A stretch of DNA of 54,042 nt from assembly GCA_003427395.1 (NCBI GenBank), contig BFEA01000117.1, forward strand, positions 2,447,449-2,501,490. Reading direction: 5' to 3'. Position 1 is the stretch's first letter; each line of letters starts with the position of its first letter. The stretch is from Chara braunii (lineage: Eukaryota; Streptophyta; Charophyceae; Charales; Characeae). The position numbers were made by a program, and so were the translations under genes. The notes beneath the pieces are model-generated. The model searched no databases. It was not told the origin of the DNA and saw only the letters and a program-made list of their open reading frames with translations. Positions 44,343 through 54,042 of the stretch are shown here, piece after piece.

Positions 44343-44617
44343 GGCATGAATTGTCATCAGGAGTGTCGAAGGTAAGTTCACTACTGCGTGCAATTTGAAC
44401 ATAAAAACCAGTCATTTGACCAGTTGATCGACACGCAGTAGCGAACCTTCTCATGAAGAGTGTCAGGAATATCCGAAGTTTTTTTTAATATATTTTTTCT
44501 TTTAGTGACTATGTGAATCCGTGTCGTCTGACAATACAGATAGACGACAAAAACTCGCAGAGAAGTTGGTGCGTTAAATGACATTGTAGTATTGATGATA
44601 AACGAATGGTTTTTTTT

Positions 44618-44621
<4 letters not shown>

Positions 44622-44693
<72 letters not shown>
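44622..44693. repeat. (CT)n microsatellite, about 36 units
   Basis: Uninterrupted TC/CT repeat after a T run. Confidence 0.98.
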
Positions 44694-44696
<3 letters not shown>

Positions 44697-44768
44697 ATTG
44701 AAGTTCAGGGGTGTATGGAATGACCCATAACATATCTGACGCAGTTGTTGTTGTATTCAATTTGATGT

Positions 44769-45218
44769 ATGTGGAACAAAAAAAGGGTCATGGCTCCAAG
44801 GCCAAAATATGAGGATCTGTGCAGGTCCCTGAAGCTCGTGGAAAAAAATGATAAGGGGAGGAATAAATGTAAGGCTGAAAAAAAAAAAAAAAAATCGCAA
44901 AAGCGGATGTCAAAAATCGAAAACAAACTTGTTTCATCATATATGAAGGAGAGTTTTAAGTTGAAAGAACGCAACGAATCAACCTCAGCAACTCCCCTCA
45001 AGCGGAAGCTAGGCAGCGGCAGCGAGAACCGTCCACCGAAAGCACCCGAGAAGAGGTCGAGTGAAGAAAAAACATCACAGCGAGATCAAAGGATGAAGAA
45101 GAGAATCACATACAAAAAGGACAAAGTCGTGGAGACAGTCGATCTCAGAGGGTCAGAAGATTTGCATAGCGCTGTTCGAGACGAAGTAGAAGACGAACAT
45201 GAGTACTCCATATCATAA
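44769..45218 (+). CDS. Unidentified Lys/Glu-rich reading frame
   Basis: 149 codons from ATG, with a central poly-Lys tract (from AAA repeats), then KRMSKIENKLVSSYMKE and a Lys/Arg/Glu/Ser-rich tail. Composition suggests coiled coil or disorder. It resembles the N-terminal segments often found ahead of gypsy gag-pol in such genomes, but I recognise no domain. An acidic stretch continues in another frame after 45218, so it may be part of a longer broken gene. Confidence 0.3.
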   Translation: MWNKKRVMAPRPKYEDLCRSLKLVEKNDKGRNKCKAEKKKKKSQKRMSKIENKLVSSYMKESFKLKERNESTSATPLKRKLGSGSENRPPKAPEKRSSEEKTSQRDQRMKKRITYKKDKVVETVDLRGSEDLHSAVRDEVEDEHEYSIS

Positions 45219-45429
45219 AAGACGGACAGAGAGGAAGACGAGGCAATGAGTGGATGAGGAAGACGACAGTGAAACTTTCGGTAGAGTTGTTCATAAGGCA
45301 GACGAGGGCAATGACGAGGAACAGAGGAGAAGCGACAGCACAGGGCAACACAACAGGGAGGGAGGTGCATGCGACACGCCCTCAAATGACAGACAACTAG
45401 TGCAGAGGGATAATGAAAATCAAGAAGGT

Positions 45430-46410
45430 AAGCAAACTCTGCTAACGTTGCTCCCCTTCTAGAAAGTCGTTGTCATAAGGGCGAAATATGCTGGCGTATC
45501 CACGATGCAATGAAGTTGTTGTACTTTTCCAATGAATTGTCGATTTTGCCGGTACCAAAGTGGAGGCAATATTTCGACTTGTTAATATTATTTTTCTGTT
45601 GTAATGTGTCTCCCAGCAGATGGCACAAATTTGCAAAGATAAAGGGGGGCAAGCAGAGAGGGAGAGCAAAGACCCGACCAACAAAGCGGCGTGTTCACGA
45701 AGAAAATGAAGGACAAACTGTTCCGTCCAGTCGCAAAAGCCTTTGCGTTTTTCACTTCGAAGGATGCAACATTCTAACCAACGGAAGACGGATTTTTCAC
45801 AGCGCTGCAAACAACAACAAAACTAATAGGAAAAAATGCGGAGGAAGGACTGCGATCACACAAAGTGGAGAGCGAATCTGATCGGTGATAGGGGAGTGCA
45901 ACATGATGATGACAACAGTGCGTGGAGAAATCACATGGCAACTAACGCATTGGTTTTGAGCAAAAAAAAGTCTCTCGCTTATCCGATCACAACAAATGGA
46001 TCACCAGCTCCCTACTCGCAACAAGATGCGAGTAAAGATGAAGGAGGACAAAACATGGAGAAGGAGCGACAACGATCCTTGGGGCGCACATGCGTTCAAC
46101 ACAACATTCACTAAGGTTTTTTAAATGAGGAGGGACGACACGAACCTTGGCGTGACGCTGCAGCAACTGACTTTTGCAGAAATGGTTTTGAAATGTGAAG
46201 TCGAGCAGACAGTAAAAACCAGTAGAGCGGCAGACCAGATAAAAAAATTGACATGTATAAAGAAGGATATCGCTTCATCAATCCGCAGTCGCGACACAGT
46301 TTGAGTTTTTTTATCTTCAAGTAGGACCACGCTGCATCTGTTTCCGAGAAGGGCGTTACATTTTTTCGAGTTGGCCTGCCTTCTGCACTGAGGAGTGGGC
46401 CAAATAACAT
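45430..46410 (+). pseudogene. Unidentified broken reading frames
   Basis: Partly overlapping plus-strand frames: 45510-45881 (FSNELSILPVPKWRQYF...), 45836-46114, and a short one at 46125-46304, followed by VGLPSALRSGPNNITITNDD in another frame near 46368-46427. They look like fragments of one decayed gene on plus because each begins close to where the previous one ends. I cannot name the family. Confidence 0.25.
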
Positions 46411-46946
46411 AACGATTACAAATGACGATTTCTACTTGGAGTTCATTGCGCCGACCCGTGAGAGAGGCACAGACGGGGAGAGGGATAAAGAAAGTTTATG
46501 TGTCAGGCCTTGAATAGTGGGCGGGGGAAGGGAGGGGACACAGTGGCGTGAATCAGAAGTTAGACGGTGAAATATGTCAGCAAGAGTTACAGGAGGTCAC
46601 TGTCATTGCATGAGAGAGAGAGAGAGACAGAGAGAGAGAGAGACGTACAAACAGAGATAATGACTGTGAAGCACGATACTCAAACATATGTTGTGTTATT
46701 TATGATACAATACTGTACAATCGGTTGTGTATAAATCATTGTCTTATTAAAGAGTGAGCGATTATGTAATGTGTTAACACCATGATGTATAAAAACCTCA
46801 TATTTTGCAGAGGGGAAAAATTCGTCAAAAAAACACAAGGATCGTTGCAACAACTTTGGTGCAATGATCGTATAGAGAACCACGCACACAAAAAATATGA
46901 AAAGATCTGGTTGACATGCAAATGTTATTGGTTGTCGTCGGTGCAA

Positions 46947-47290
46947 GGTTGACTACTGGGTATCACTCTCTCTATCGGACTGACATGTTTGAGAAATTGT
47001 GTCACGCACTAGTGAACCCTACTTCTAGCAGGGCAGCGAACCATATTCTTGAGGCTCCCGCATCCGTCCATCCGTAGAATGAATTACCGCAAGCTAGAAG
47101 AGAAAAAAAAAAAAGGTTGGCTACTGAGTGTCACTCTCTCTCTCTGACTGACATGTTCGAGAAATTGTGTCACGTACTAGTGAACCCTACTTGCAGCAGG
47201 GCAGCAAACCATATTCTTGAGGCTCCCGCATGCATCCATCCATATAATGAAATATCGCATATCAGAAGAGGGAAAAAAAAACGTTGGTTA
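46947..47290 (+). repeat. 168-bp tandem duplication
   Basis: GGTTG(A/G)CTACTG begins at 46947 and 47115, with a third truncated start at 47283, a period of 168. Copies share CACTAGTGAACCCTACTT-type cores and end in A-runs. Divergence is about 10-15%, so it is older than the 131-bp repeat at 39.3 kb. Confidence 0.9.
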
Positions 47291-48010
47291 CTGTGTGCCA
47301 CTTCATAAATTCGGTCCATTTCCACCAAAAGCAAACCGCACGAGGATCGTTCTTCCCTTGTTCTTCCTGTCTCTCCCCTCTCTCACCTCCCCCCACCCCC
47401 CCGGAATTCCAGTTTGTTCGACCCTCGTCAGCAAAACATTGCGTGGAAACATTCACTGCCTACTGCATCTCAGGAATATGTGAAGACTCAAGGATTGACA
47501 AACACAAAAAAACATAGTGTATCGTGCAGTAAGAGAAAGAGGTGGAGAAAGTTCTGTAATTTATGTACTGCACTTTTGCCTCCCTCTCATAGCAACGTCA
47601 CGATTTGTGTGGAAATGTGTGGTTTCTATCATATCTCCGTACAGGTACAAGGACCCTACGTGCCTTGACTTTCCATAATGACAACGGACCAGTCGAATCC
47701 TCATATTGCTACAATGATGTGCGTTGTTTTGTCACACTCTCATCAGCCACAGATACACACAGACACTCAGATGGGAAGAAACCACACAAATGTACGACAC
47801 GAGCTGCAATTTCGATTTTTCCCCCCAACAAGAAGTGCAATGTTCAACAATTGGTCAACACATTTCCAACAAGTTTTCAACAAATGGACTAACAGTTGAA
47901 CACACTATATTTTGTTTACGACATATGTGACCAACGTTGAATTCTTTCACTTATAGTGGACCACATGACACCCCTTCCCAAACAGTTTATTAACACAGTT
48001 CTAACGATTT
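47290..48010. other. No gene recognised
   Basis: Several overlapping short frames on plus, none resembling a known family. This is probably decayed retrotransposon upstream of the integrase tail. Confidence 0.35.
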
Positions 48011-48014
48011 ATAA

Positions 48015-48376
48015 ATGGGGCTCACATGTAATAATCCTGTCAGAAAAAATTTTCATAATTTTTCTGTTGATTTCATCACAGGAGTGGATCGATTGACGAT
48101 AGAAAGAGAAAAAGGAAAAAAACGATGGGACAAGAATGTCATAATAATAAACAATAATGTATGCATGGGTGATATGGTCCTTCTGTATGACTCGGCGTTG
48201 GAATGGTCAGGGAAGCTGATAAATCAATGGATGGGTCCTTACCGCGTGGTCGAGGCGCTAGACTAGGGAGCCTATATGATAGCCGAACTAAACGGATCTA
48301 AGTGGAGAGACCCAATGGCAGGGTTTAGGCTAAAGTTGTTTAGGCCACGGAGACCTTCGATCCGTACGCTATAGCT
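48015..48376 (+). pseudogene. Ty3/gypsy integrase C-terminal end
   Basis: EREKGKKRWDKNV, then GDMVLLYDSALE, WSGKLINQWMGPYRVVEALD, a TAG at 48264-48266, and GAYMIAELNGSKWRDPMAGF with RLKLFRPRRP. This is the basic linker and chromo/GPY-F-type C-terminal domain at the end of gypsy Pol, which binds DNA during integration. GPYRVVE is the GPY motif. The TAG replaces what is usually Gln or a similar residue. The protein stops at TAG near 48374. The catalytic DDE core, RT and RNase H are not recognisable upstream. Confidence 0.85.
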
Positions 48377-48407
48377 AACAGATCCTACAAGAAAGGAAAA
48401 AGCCAAA

Positions 48408-48740
48408 ATGATGAACGAGTCATCATCAAGACAACTCGAGATAAGAGAGAGCTCAATGAAAAGGAAGAGAGTTGAAAAAAAAAAAAATATTGACATTAGG
48501 AAAAAAAAGGAAGTGTGTTTTTTTGTGCTCAAGAGGCCGAAGCGGAGGGTTCGAATTAGACGGGGAAGCGCACAAAGATCGCTTTCATCGCAACAAGGAA
48601 AGGGGCACAAAAAATCTCCTCAAGCATTACCCAAGCGACCGAGGCGCAGAAAAGGTAGACAACATTTTCTTAGTCCTAGAATCTCCGGGCGGAAATATGA
48701 ACGAAAGGCAGTCAAGCGTCGACACGGGGAACATATATAA
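48408..48740 (+). other. Very basic open frame after the integrase
   Basis: 110 codons, mostly Lys, Arg and Ser, partly from A-runs. It overlaps two other open frames. Possibly an internal 3' region of the gypsy element; no domain seen. Confidence 0.2.
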
Positions 48741-49309
48741 ACCATCTTCTTGAGACTTGTACGAGTTCTTTTACTGATACACGAGAGTCTGGATGAGGGC
48801 ATCGAGAATAAGTCCGGGCTACCGTCGAGTGGCCAAACCAGATTTGTTATCCGAAACTTAGAAAATTGAACCTTTGACTGAGTGTCGGGGTGATTCTCTT
48901 TAGATATTATCGCGAGATGCGGCGGAAAAAATGAAGATGCTAAAATTATAGCCTGGTTTTTCTCGATTGTCTATTAATAGTAACCCCCAAACTTTAATAA
49001 TCGGATAGTCGTCTCTACACGCCCTAACTTTCATAGTTTTTCATCTGCTTCGAACCTATTTTTGATGCAGTTAACCGTAGGGCGAGGATATGCATGTGAG
49101 CCTTCGCATGACGTTTTCCATGCTGACCAATTGGCAAGAAAATGAGGTCTCAAATTTTACTAAATTCAATAATGAAATTAAAGATAAGTAACAAAATTAA
49201 AAATGATAACAAAATAAATAAAAACCAAATATTACTTTATTATTTAATATTTTATTCCCAGTTAAGCCCTCGCTGATTTTATCCGGATTTTACCTATTTA
49301 TTACCCCTG

Positions 49310-49329
49310 TTGTAACCCGAGGGTTACAA
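49310..49329. repeat. TTGTAACCC/GGGTTACAA palindrome
   Basis: Perfect 9-bp inverted repeat with 2-nt centre GA. TGTAACCC..GGGTTACA could be the start or end of an LTR belonging to the gypsy remnant 0.9 kb upstream, but no second LTR or polypurine tract is visible. Confidence 0.4.
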
Positions 49330-49689
49330 AGTGTGCAATGACGATAATTTACTGAGATTGCCTGGCTTACTAAGTGTTGTGCGGAGGCTCGGTGGACCCG
49401 CCACGGTGGCATTATTCTGGTGTGACTATGGAGAGAGATATTGTTACACCTGCAGTTGGACCAACGATATTGGTTTGTGGCTACAACAACTTGATCACGA
49501 CGGTACGGTCGCCGGTTTGATATTGGTACGGCTCATCACGGTTGGACGCTATTAATTTTGGGTATGGTCATTGGTTTTATTCACTGAGATCGCTTGTTGT
49601 TACTTTTGGTATGGACAATGGTCTGATACAGGTACGGCACTGACGCTGTTTGACATTGGTACGGTATTTGGTCCGATGGTCATTAGTGT

Positions 49690-49816
49690 ACGGTGTTATT
49701 ATTTCGGTATGTTAATAGTTCAACAATGACACATGTCACTGTTGTTCGTCACTACGGTGTTATTATTTCGGTATGTTAATAGTTCAACAATGACACATGT
49801 CACTGTTGTTCGTCAC
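49690..49816 (+). repeat. 64-bp tandem duplication
   Basis: ACGGTGTTATTATTTCGGTA begins at 49690 and 49754 with identical following sequence, ending in GTTCGTCAC. A recent duplication. Confidence 0.95.
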
Positions 49817-49819
49817 TAA

Positions 49820-51759
49820 TATTTCGGGTAAGGTTGTTGACTCGAAACTGAACTTGTTCAATCGACGTTGATACTTCATAGTACGATGTTTGGAGTGACT
49901 TAAGGGATGGGACAACTTACTTGTATAGTGGTAACGCCTACTTGAACCACGAGACCTAGGACTACCGGTCTAAACCCTCGGTACCAACAGAGAGAACTGT
50001 TGCTACGGGTGGAAAATGTTCCTAGTCGGAGGGCCTGGAACCGTTGGCACTGATAGTGTCAACATTTCGTTTTGAGTTGGGCTCTGGAGGCTCGGCAGGA
50101 CAGTGTTTGCTAACACTTAAGTTGAAGGTCGGATAACGGATATAGGGAACAACCAACAGAACAAGGGACGACGACATGGGAGGTGTATCAAACATACACA
50201 GCTCATCGAAACAGCAGGCTAACAATCCGCAACTAATGAGATAAACTTGTAAGCGCCGTTAGTGTGAAGTGGCCGATATACTGGCTCGCTAGTATATGAA
50301 ACTCACTATCAGTCCGAGCATACATCAGTGAATGATAATCCCGACGAGCACACATGAGGCTCCATGAGAGAGCTCACTCGCAGGTGCATGGGAGTAAGTC
50401 AAAAAAAAAAATGGTCTGCATTTTTTTTCTTCCTATTTTAACATGCATCTGGAGTTGTTCACGGCCAGGAACATTCAAGAGTAATGAAAGACAGGAAAGG
50501 AAAGAGGGAAAAAGTGAGAAACGGGGAATGCAAGAGTAAGTGAGAAAGCGAGTGAAGAGAGTATGCAAAAGAATCAGTGAGAAAGAGGAAGTTGATTAGC
50601 TATTGTGAGCAACAAAAGGTGAATAGTCAAGAGAGATAGGGGGTCGAAATCCTATACCGAATCATCCTCCGGATCCTAACTATAGTCGGGAATAACAAAG
50701 AGTTGTGGAAGCAATGAGAATGAGGGATTGTGAGTAAATAGAGTGTGAGTAGGAGTGGAACGAGGATATGTTGAGTACAAACGAGGATTTATGCACATAA
50801 CCTGCCCTTGATCTTAGGCAGGTAAAGTCAGGTCAGAGCGACCGAATCCGCTTATGGGTGAAGCGCAGAATAGTGATTCGTGCGAAAAGGTTCCCTACGT
50901 GTTCGTGAGAGAGTGAATGAGATTAGGTTAGAAAGAGCGTCAGAGGAGGGAAGGGCAAGCATCGTGAACGGACAGTCTAATCAGCTTGCCCCCATGACAT
51001 AATCGCACATGCCAATAAAAAAAAATGAGAGTCAATCAAAACTCGAATTTGCGCAAGGAAAGGAGCACGCTGATAGGATTATGACACGTGATCCCATAAA
51101 CCCCCTCGTCGATAGAGATAACATGATCATGCGGTAAACACATGCATCAAGGTGACGTTCTAGTTCTCATTCATGTGGAAGTTGAGCAGTGACCGCGCGT
51201 TTTGAATATATGTGACAAGATTCCCTCAAGCAATTACAATGTTTTGATCACTCACAGTTTATCACTCTCATACGACTTCACACCCCTATCGTGCGCATAA
51301 ATACGCATTCCACTGTGACCCCTTGATAGTATGCAAGAATTTGATAGACAATAAGGAACTCATTGGTTTTCAATCTGATGAAGCCGCAGAGATCGCATGA
51401 CTCATAAATATGCTTATGTATCCTTTCATGTACTAATTGATGATTCATCGGTGCGTTGTGCTCATATCACTGTAAAACGAAGGAAGATAAGTAAATTTTA
51501 CCACATTCGGGTAAAAAAACGTTCACACTTTTTCAAATGATGCGTGTTGAAACGGGCTTACGATGAGTTAAAAAAATAAATAAATAACGTTGTAGCATTT
51601 CAATTTTTTGTTGAAGATTCATTTTTCCTCCTAAATCGGTGAGTGAATATGTAGATACAGCACGCTGAAGGCATTGAAAATCGCAGTGAATCCTTTCATG
51701 TTTCGCTGCTGATTCGTCCACGTTTACTTGAAGCGTGGTAAGGCGAGCGAGCGCACGTG

Positions 51760-51760
<1 letters not shown>
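49820..51760. other. No gene recognised
   Basis: About 1.9 kb of mixed-composition DNA with purine-rich tracts (50480-50720) and no frame resembling a protein. Confidence 0.4.

Positions 51761-51762
<2 letters not shown>

Positions 51763-51816
<54 letters not shown>
51763..51816. repeat. (GA)27 microsatellite
   Basis: Uninterrupted GA repeat. Frames through it are Arg-Glu dipeptides. Confidence 0.97.
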
Positions 51817-51819
<3 letters not shown>

Positions 51820-52199
51820 TGGATTTGAATATACAAGGAGGATGGCTTTATATTCTATATTTTCGCCTCTTTCATGTAGTTACATATATGATAGGAGACG
51901 TCTGGATCCATTCATGAACAAGAGTGACGGGACAATTGGTAAAATCATGTGAACTAGCGCACATGTGAGGGTAAAGTCTACTCCCTCGATGGGGATACTG
52001 TATTCTCACCCTCCTGCTCATGTGATCGCAAAATTGTTGCACGGAATGTATGGACCATAGTCGGTGATAAACTTCAATACTTCAGTTTGCTTTCTGAACC
52101 GGAACAGACGTTCGAGTTATTGATGAAAGGTTCTTTTACCTGGTGAGAACCTTTAGGAAACTATTCCAGTGTACGACACAAATTTTTTTCTTCTTCTAA

Positions 52200-52690
52200 A
52201 CATCATTTATCATAAATATAGAGATCGAGTAGGCGTATGAAAATCAGAGTATCGGAGCCTTGCCATTGCACATTTGACCATTTACTGCTTTATGAAGTTG
52301 AAGTTCGTGTTTTCCGGACAAGTATAAAAACAAATAACATTCGGAGTATCAACTTTTGAGTGGTATTGCAATACGTTTTCTGAAGCATTATTTATTTCAT
52401 TGAGAATGCTCTCTTGTGATACATTGAACATCTATCCCAATCGATGCCCCGGTTGAAAGTAAAACTGGTTTATCCTATGAACGACACTCTGCATGAATTT
52501 GATTAAATGGGAAGGGAAAGTGTTGAACAAGTCTATGAAGTCTTTCCGATCGTATGCTCGTTTTTTTAACGAAGGATATTCGAGATTTCGGCTTGATAGA
52601 CGAACCCTCTTTATGTATTGGAGAGAGACGAGCCAAAACAGGTTGATCACCGGGTTGTTAACAAAGAGACACTCTGTGACGTGTAACACT
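52200..52690 (-). pseudogene. Possible decayed coding stretch, unidentified
   Basis: On minus one frame reads for about 150 codons with only two interruptions: YDRKDFIDLFNTFPSHLIKF, HRINQFYFQPGHRLG, stop, MFNVSQESILNEINNASENV, then DTPNVICFYTCPENTNF. Composition is protein-like. The opposite strand also has open frames (52493-52771). I cannot name a family. Confidence 0.25.
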
Positions 52691-52779
52691 TTTCATTTAA
52701 TGTATTATCCTTCTTCAATATCTCCTTTGAACGTTGGACTCATCACTCGTTGGGTTCCAAAAACTGCATGAGAACTTTG

Positions 52780-54042
52780 ATTGCAATTTTCATTTTCCAA
52801 CCGTACAGTGGTTGTTGATTGATGTTATCAGAAGGTGAATTGCCAAAGTGAAAACCGTGCCAAATTTGAACAAGTATATTCCATATCATTGGTGGTTTGT
52901 GAAGGATGAGTTGAGAAAAATTGCTATTGAGATCACTCTTAATCGCCAGATCAGAAAACCACTAGTTGAGCAGGAAAAACTATAAGCGAAGGTCGTAACT
53001 GTTGCTGTTCACCGGAATAATTACTAGATCCTTTGGGGAGACACCACAAACCGAAAAAAACAGTGCTAAGAGAAGGTCGTATTTATCGTAACTTTTATTT
53101 CCCCTTAAACTTTGGATTTTTTTTGTCACTCCAAATCTGACTGAACTTGATCAAATGAATTTTGTGAAGGTATAGAGAACTGAGTGTGTGAGGGGAAATA
53201 CAAGAGAAGGGTGTTTGAAAGTTCTGCAATCAAACTACAACGTGTGACAATTTGATAATCTGATGATAAATCATGTTTTTCTCTGAGCAGACTTGAGTGA
53301 AGTCTATGTTACTACCTCTTTGTAATTTATTTTTTTTAAATAATCCTCGATTGAGAGAAATAAACAAAGTATTTCAAAAATATATAAAATAAAAACTGTT
53401 TAGTTGAAAGCTTGACATATTTATTAATTTAAGGATTTTTTGTTAATTTGAGGGGTAGAAAAAAAAAACGATTAAATTTTGTGATTGAAGTTTTACTTGA
53501 TCATCCAATTAAGGTTTTTTATTGGGATTAATGTTATTAACCCACTAGTGTTTATCAATAAGCAACAATTACCTTTAGTGAACGTAGAGGGTTGATGTTT
53601 CAGGTCTTGTGCGTCCGTGAAATCGAATCAAATTTTATGCATGACCCTATGTTTTGCTGGACATATTGAAGCACCTCTTTAAACATTACTTTAAAATAAT
53701 TTGAATGAAATTTATAACAGGAAAAAAAAACTGTAGAGCGCGTGGGTAACAAGAAACACTCTGCACGCCCGCCTGTCAACTGTTGAGGACCTCTGAAGCG
53801 GGCTCAGCGGGTGACTGACGCAACTGCCCTCGACTTTGGCTAGTAATAGATGATTCCCTCTCGGGGTTTCCCCAGACCACGAATGAATCTTTCGCTAGAG
53901 TATGGAAAGATACACTGCCATAATTTTTGTCTCTGGTGTATATGGTGGGCAGTGGACTAGTGCCCGTTGGTCCAACGACGACGCCTATTTCCTAACAAAA
54001 ACGAGGGCGGGGGAGGGGGGACTAAAAAAAAAAAAAAAAAAA
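52780..54042. other. AT-rich right edge, no gene
   Basis: No recognisable gene. The last 300 bases are more GC-rich, and the window ends in a G-run and 20 A residues, again suggesting a contig edge at a homopolymer. Confidence 0.5.

Noticed and set aside
49310-49329. LTR boundary of a gypsy element
   Set aside because: Only one TGTAACCC..GGGTTACA site was found, with no matching second LTR, primer site or polypurine tract.

Overview
This window looks like nuclear DNA of a large, repeat-rich streptophyte: a charophyte alga or early-diverging plant. A Chara-like alga would fit, but that is inference. Mitochondrial fragments of nad7, nad1, atp6 and cob occur as decayed nuclear copies. nad7 is mitochondrially encoded in plants and algae but not in fungi or animals. 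The cob fragment runs into a group II intron-like 5' end, and a group II intron reverse transcriptase fragment lies nearby. A U6 snRNA 5' piece resembles the plant form. I found no intact protein gene. Every recognisable coding stretch is a broken transposable element or a broken organellar copy.

Layout. 0.64-2.79 kb (minus): L1-like LINE remnant with an ORF1 tail and ORF2 endonuclease to early RT. 2.7-36 kb: four copies of a large non-coding composite repeat. Copies c1 (2745-9700), c2 (10775-16110) and c3 (16175-25620) are on plus, c4 (35820-28090) on minus. The module order is A (GC-rich), B, C (AT-rich, with two hairpin arrays H1 and H2), D, E (splice-donor-like repeats), F (hairpins), G. 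Younger insertions interrupt it: two copies of a foldback element, a 497-bp MITE with TA target duplication, and a 598-base assembly gap lying in a palindrome. The centre between c3 and c4 holds a 52-bp minisatellite, (CT)40, large perfect hairpins and a tRNA-head/U6-tail SINE-like element.

36.5-39.2 kb: near full-length but broken Plavaka-type transposase. 40.3-43.2 kb: mosaic of mitochondrial fragments. 43.4-44.3 kb: Ulp1-type cysteine protease pseudogene. 44.7-48.4 kb: unidentified low-complexity reading frames, a 168-bp tandem duplication, and the C-terminal end of a Ty3/gypsy integrase. 48.8-54 kb: mostly unassigned AT-rich DNA with a microsatellite and undeciphered decayed frames.

The most unusual signal is in the composite repeat. 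It carries arrays of hairpins whose stems differ between copies at matching positions while both arms stay complementary, and whose hexaloop (AACTTA) is constant. This stem-variable, loop-constant behaviour also occurs in modules A, B and E, so it appears to be a general property of the repeat.
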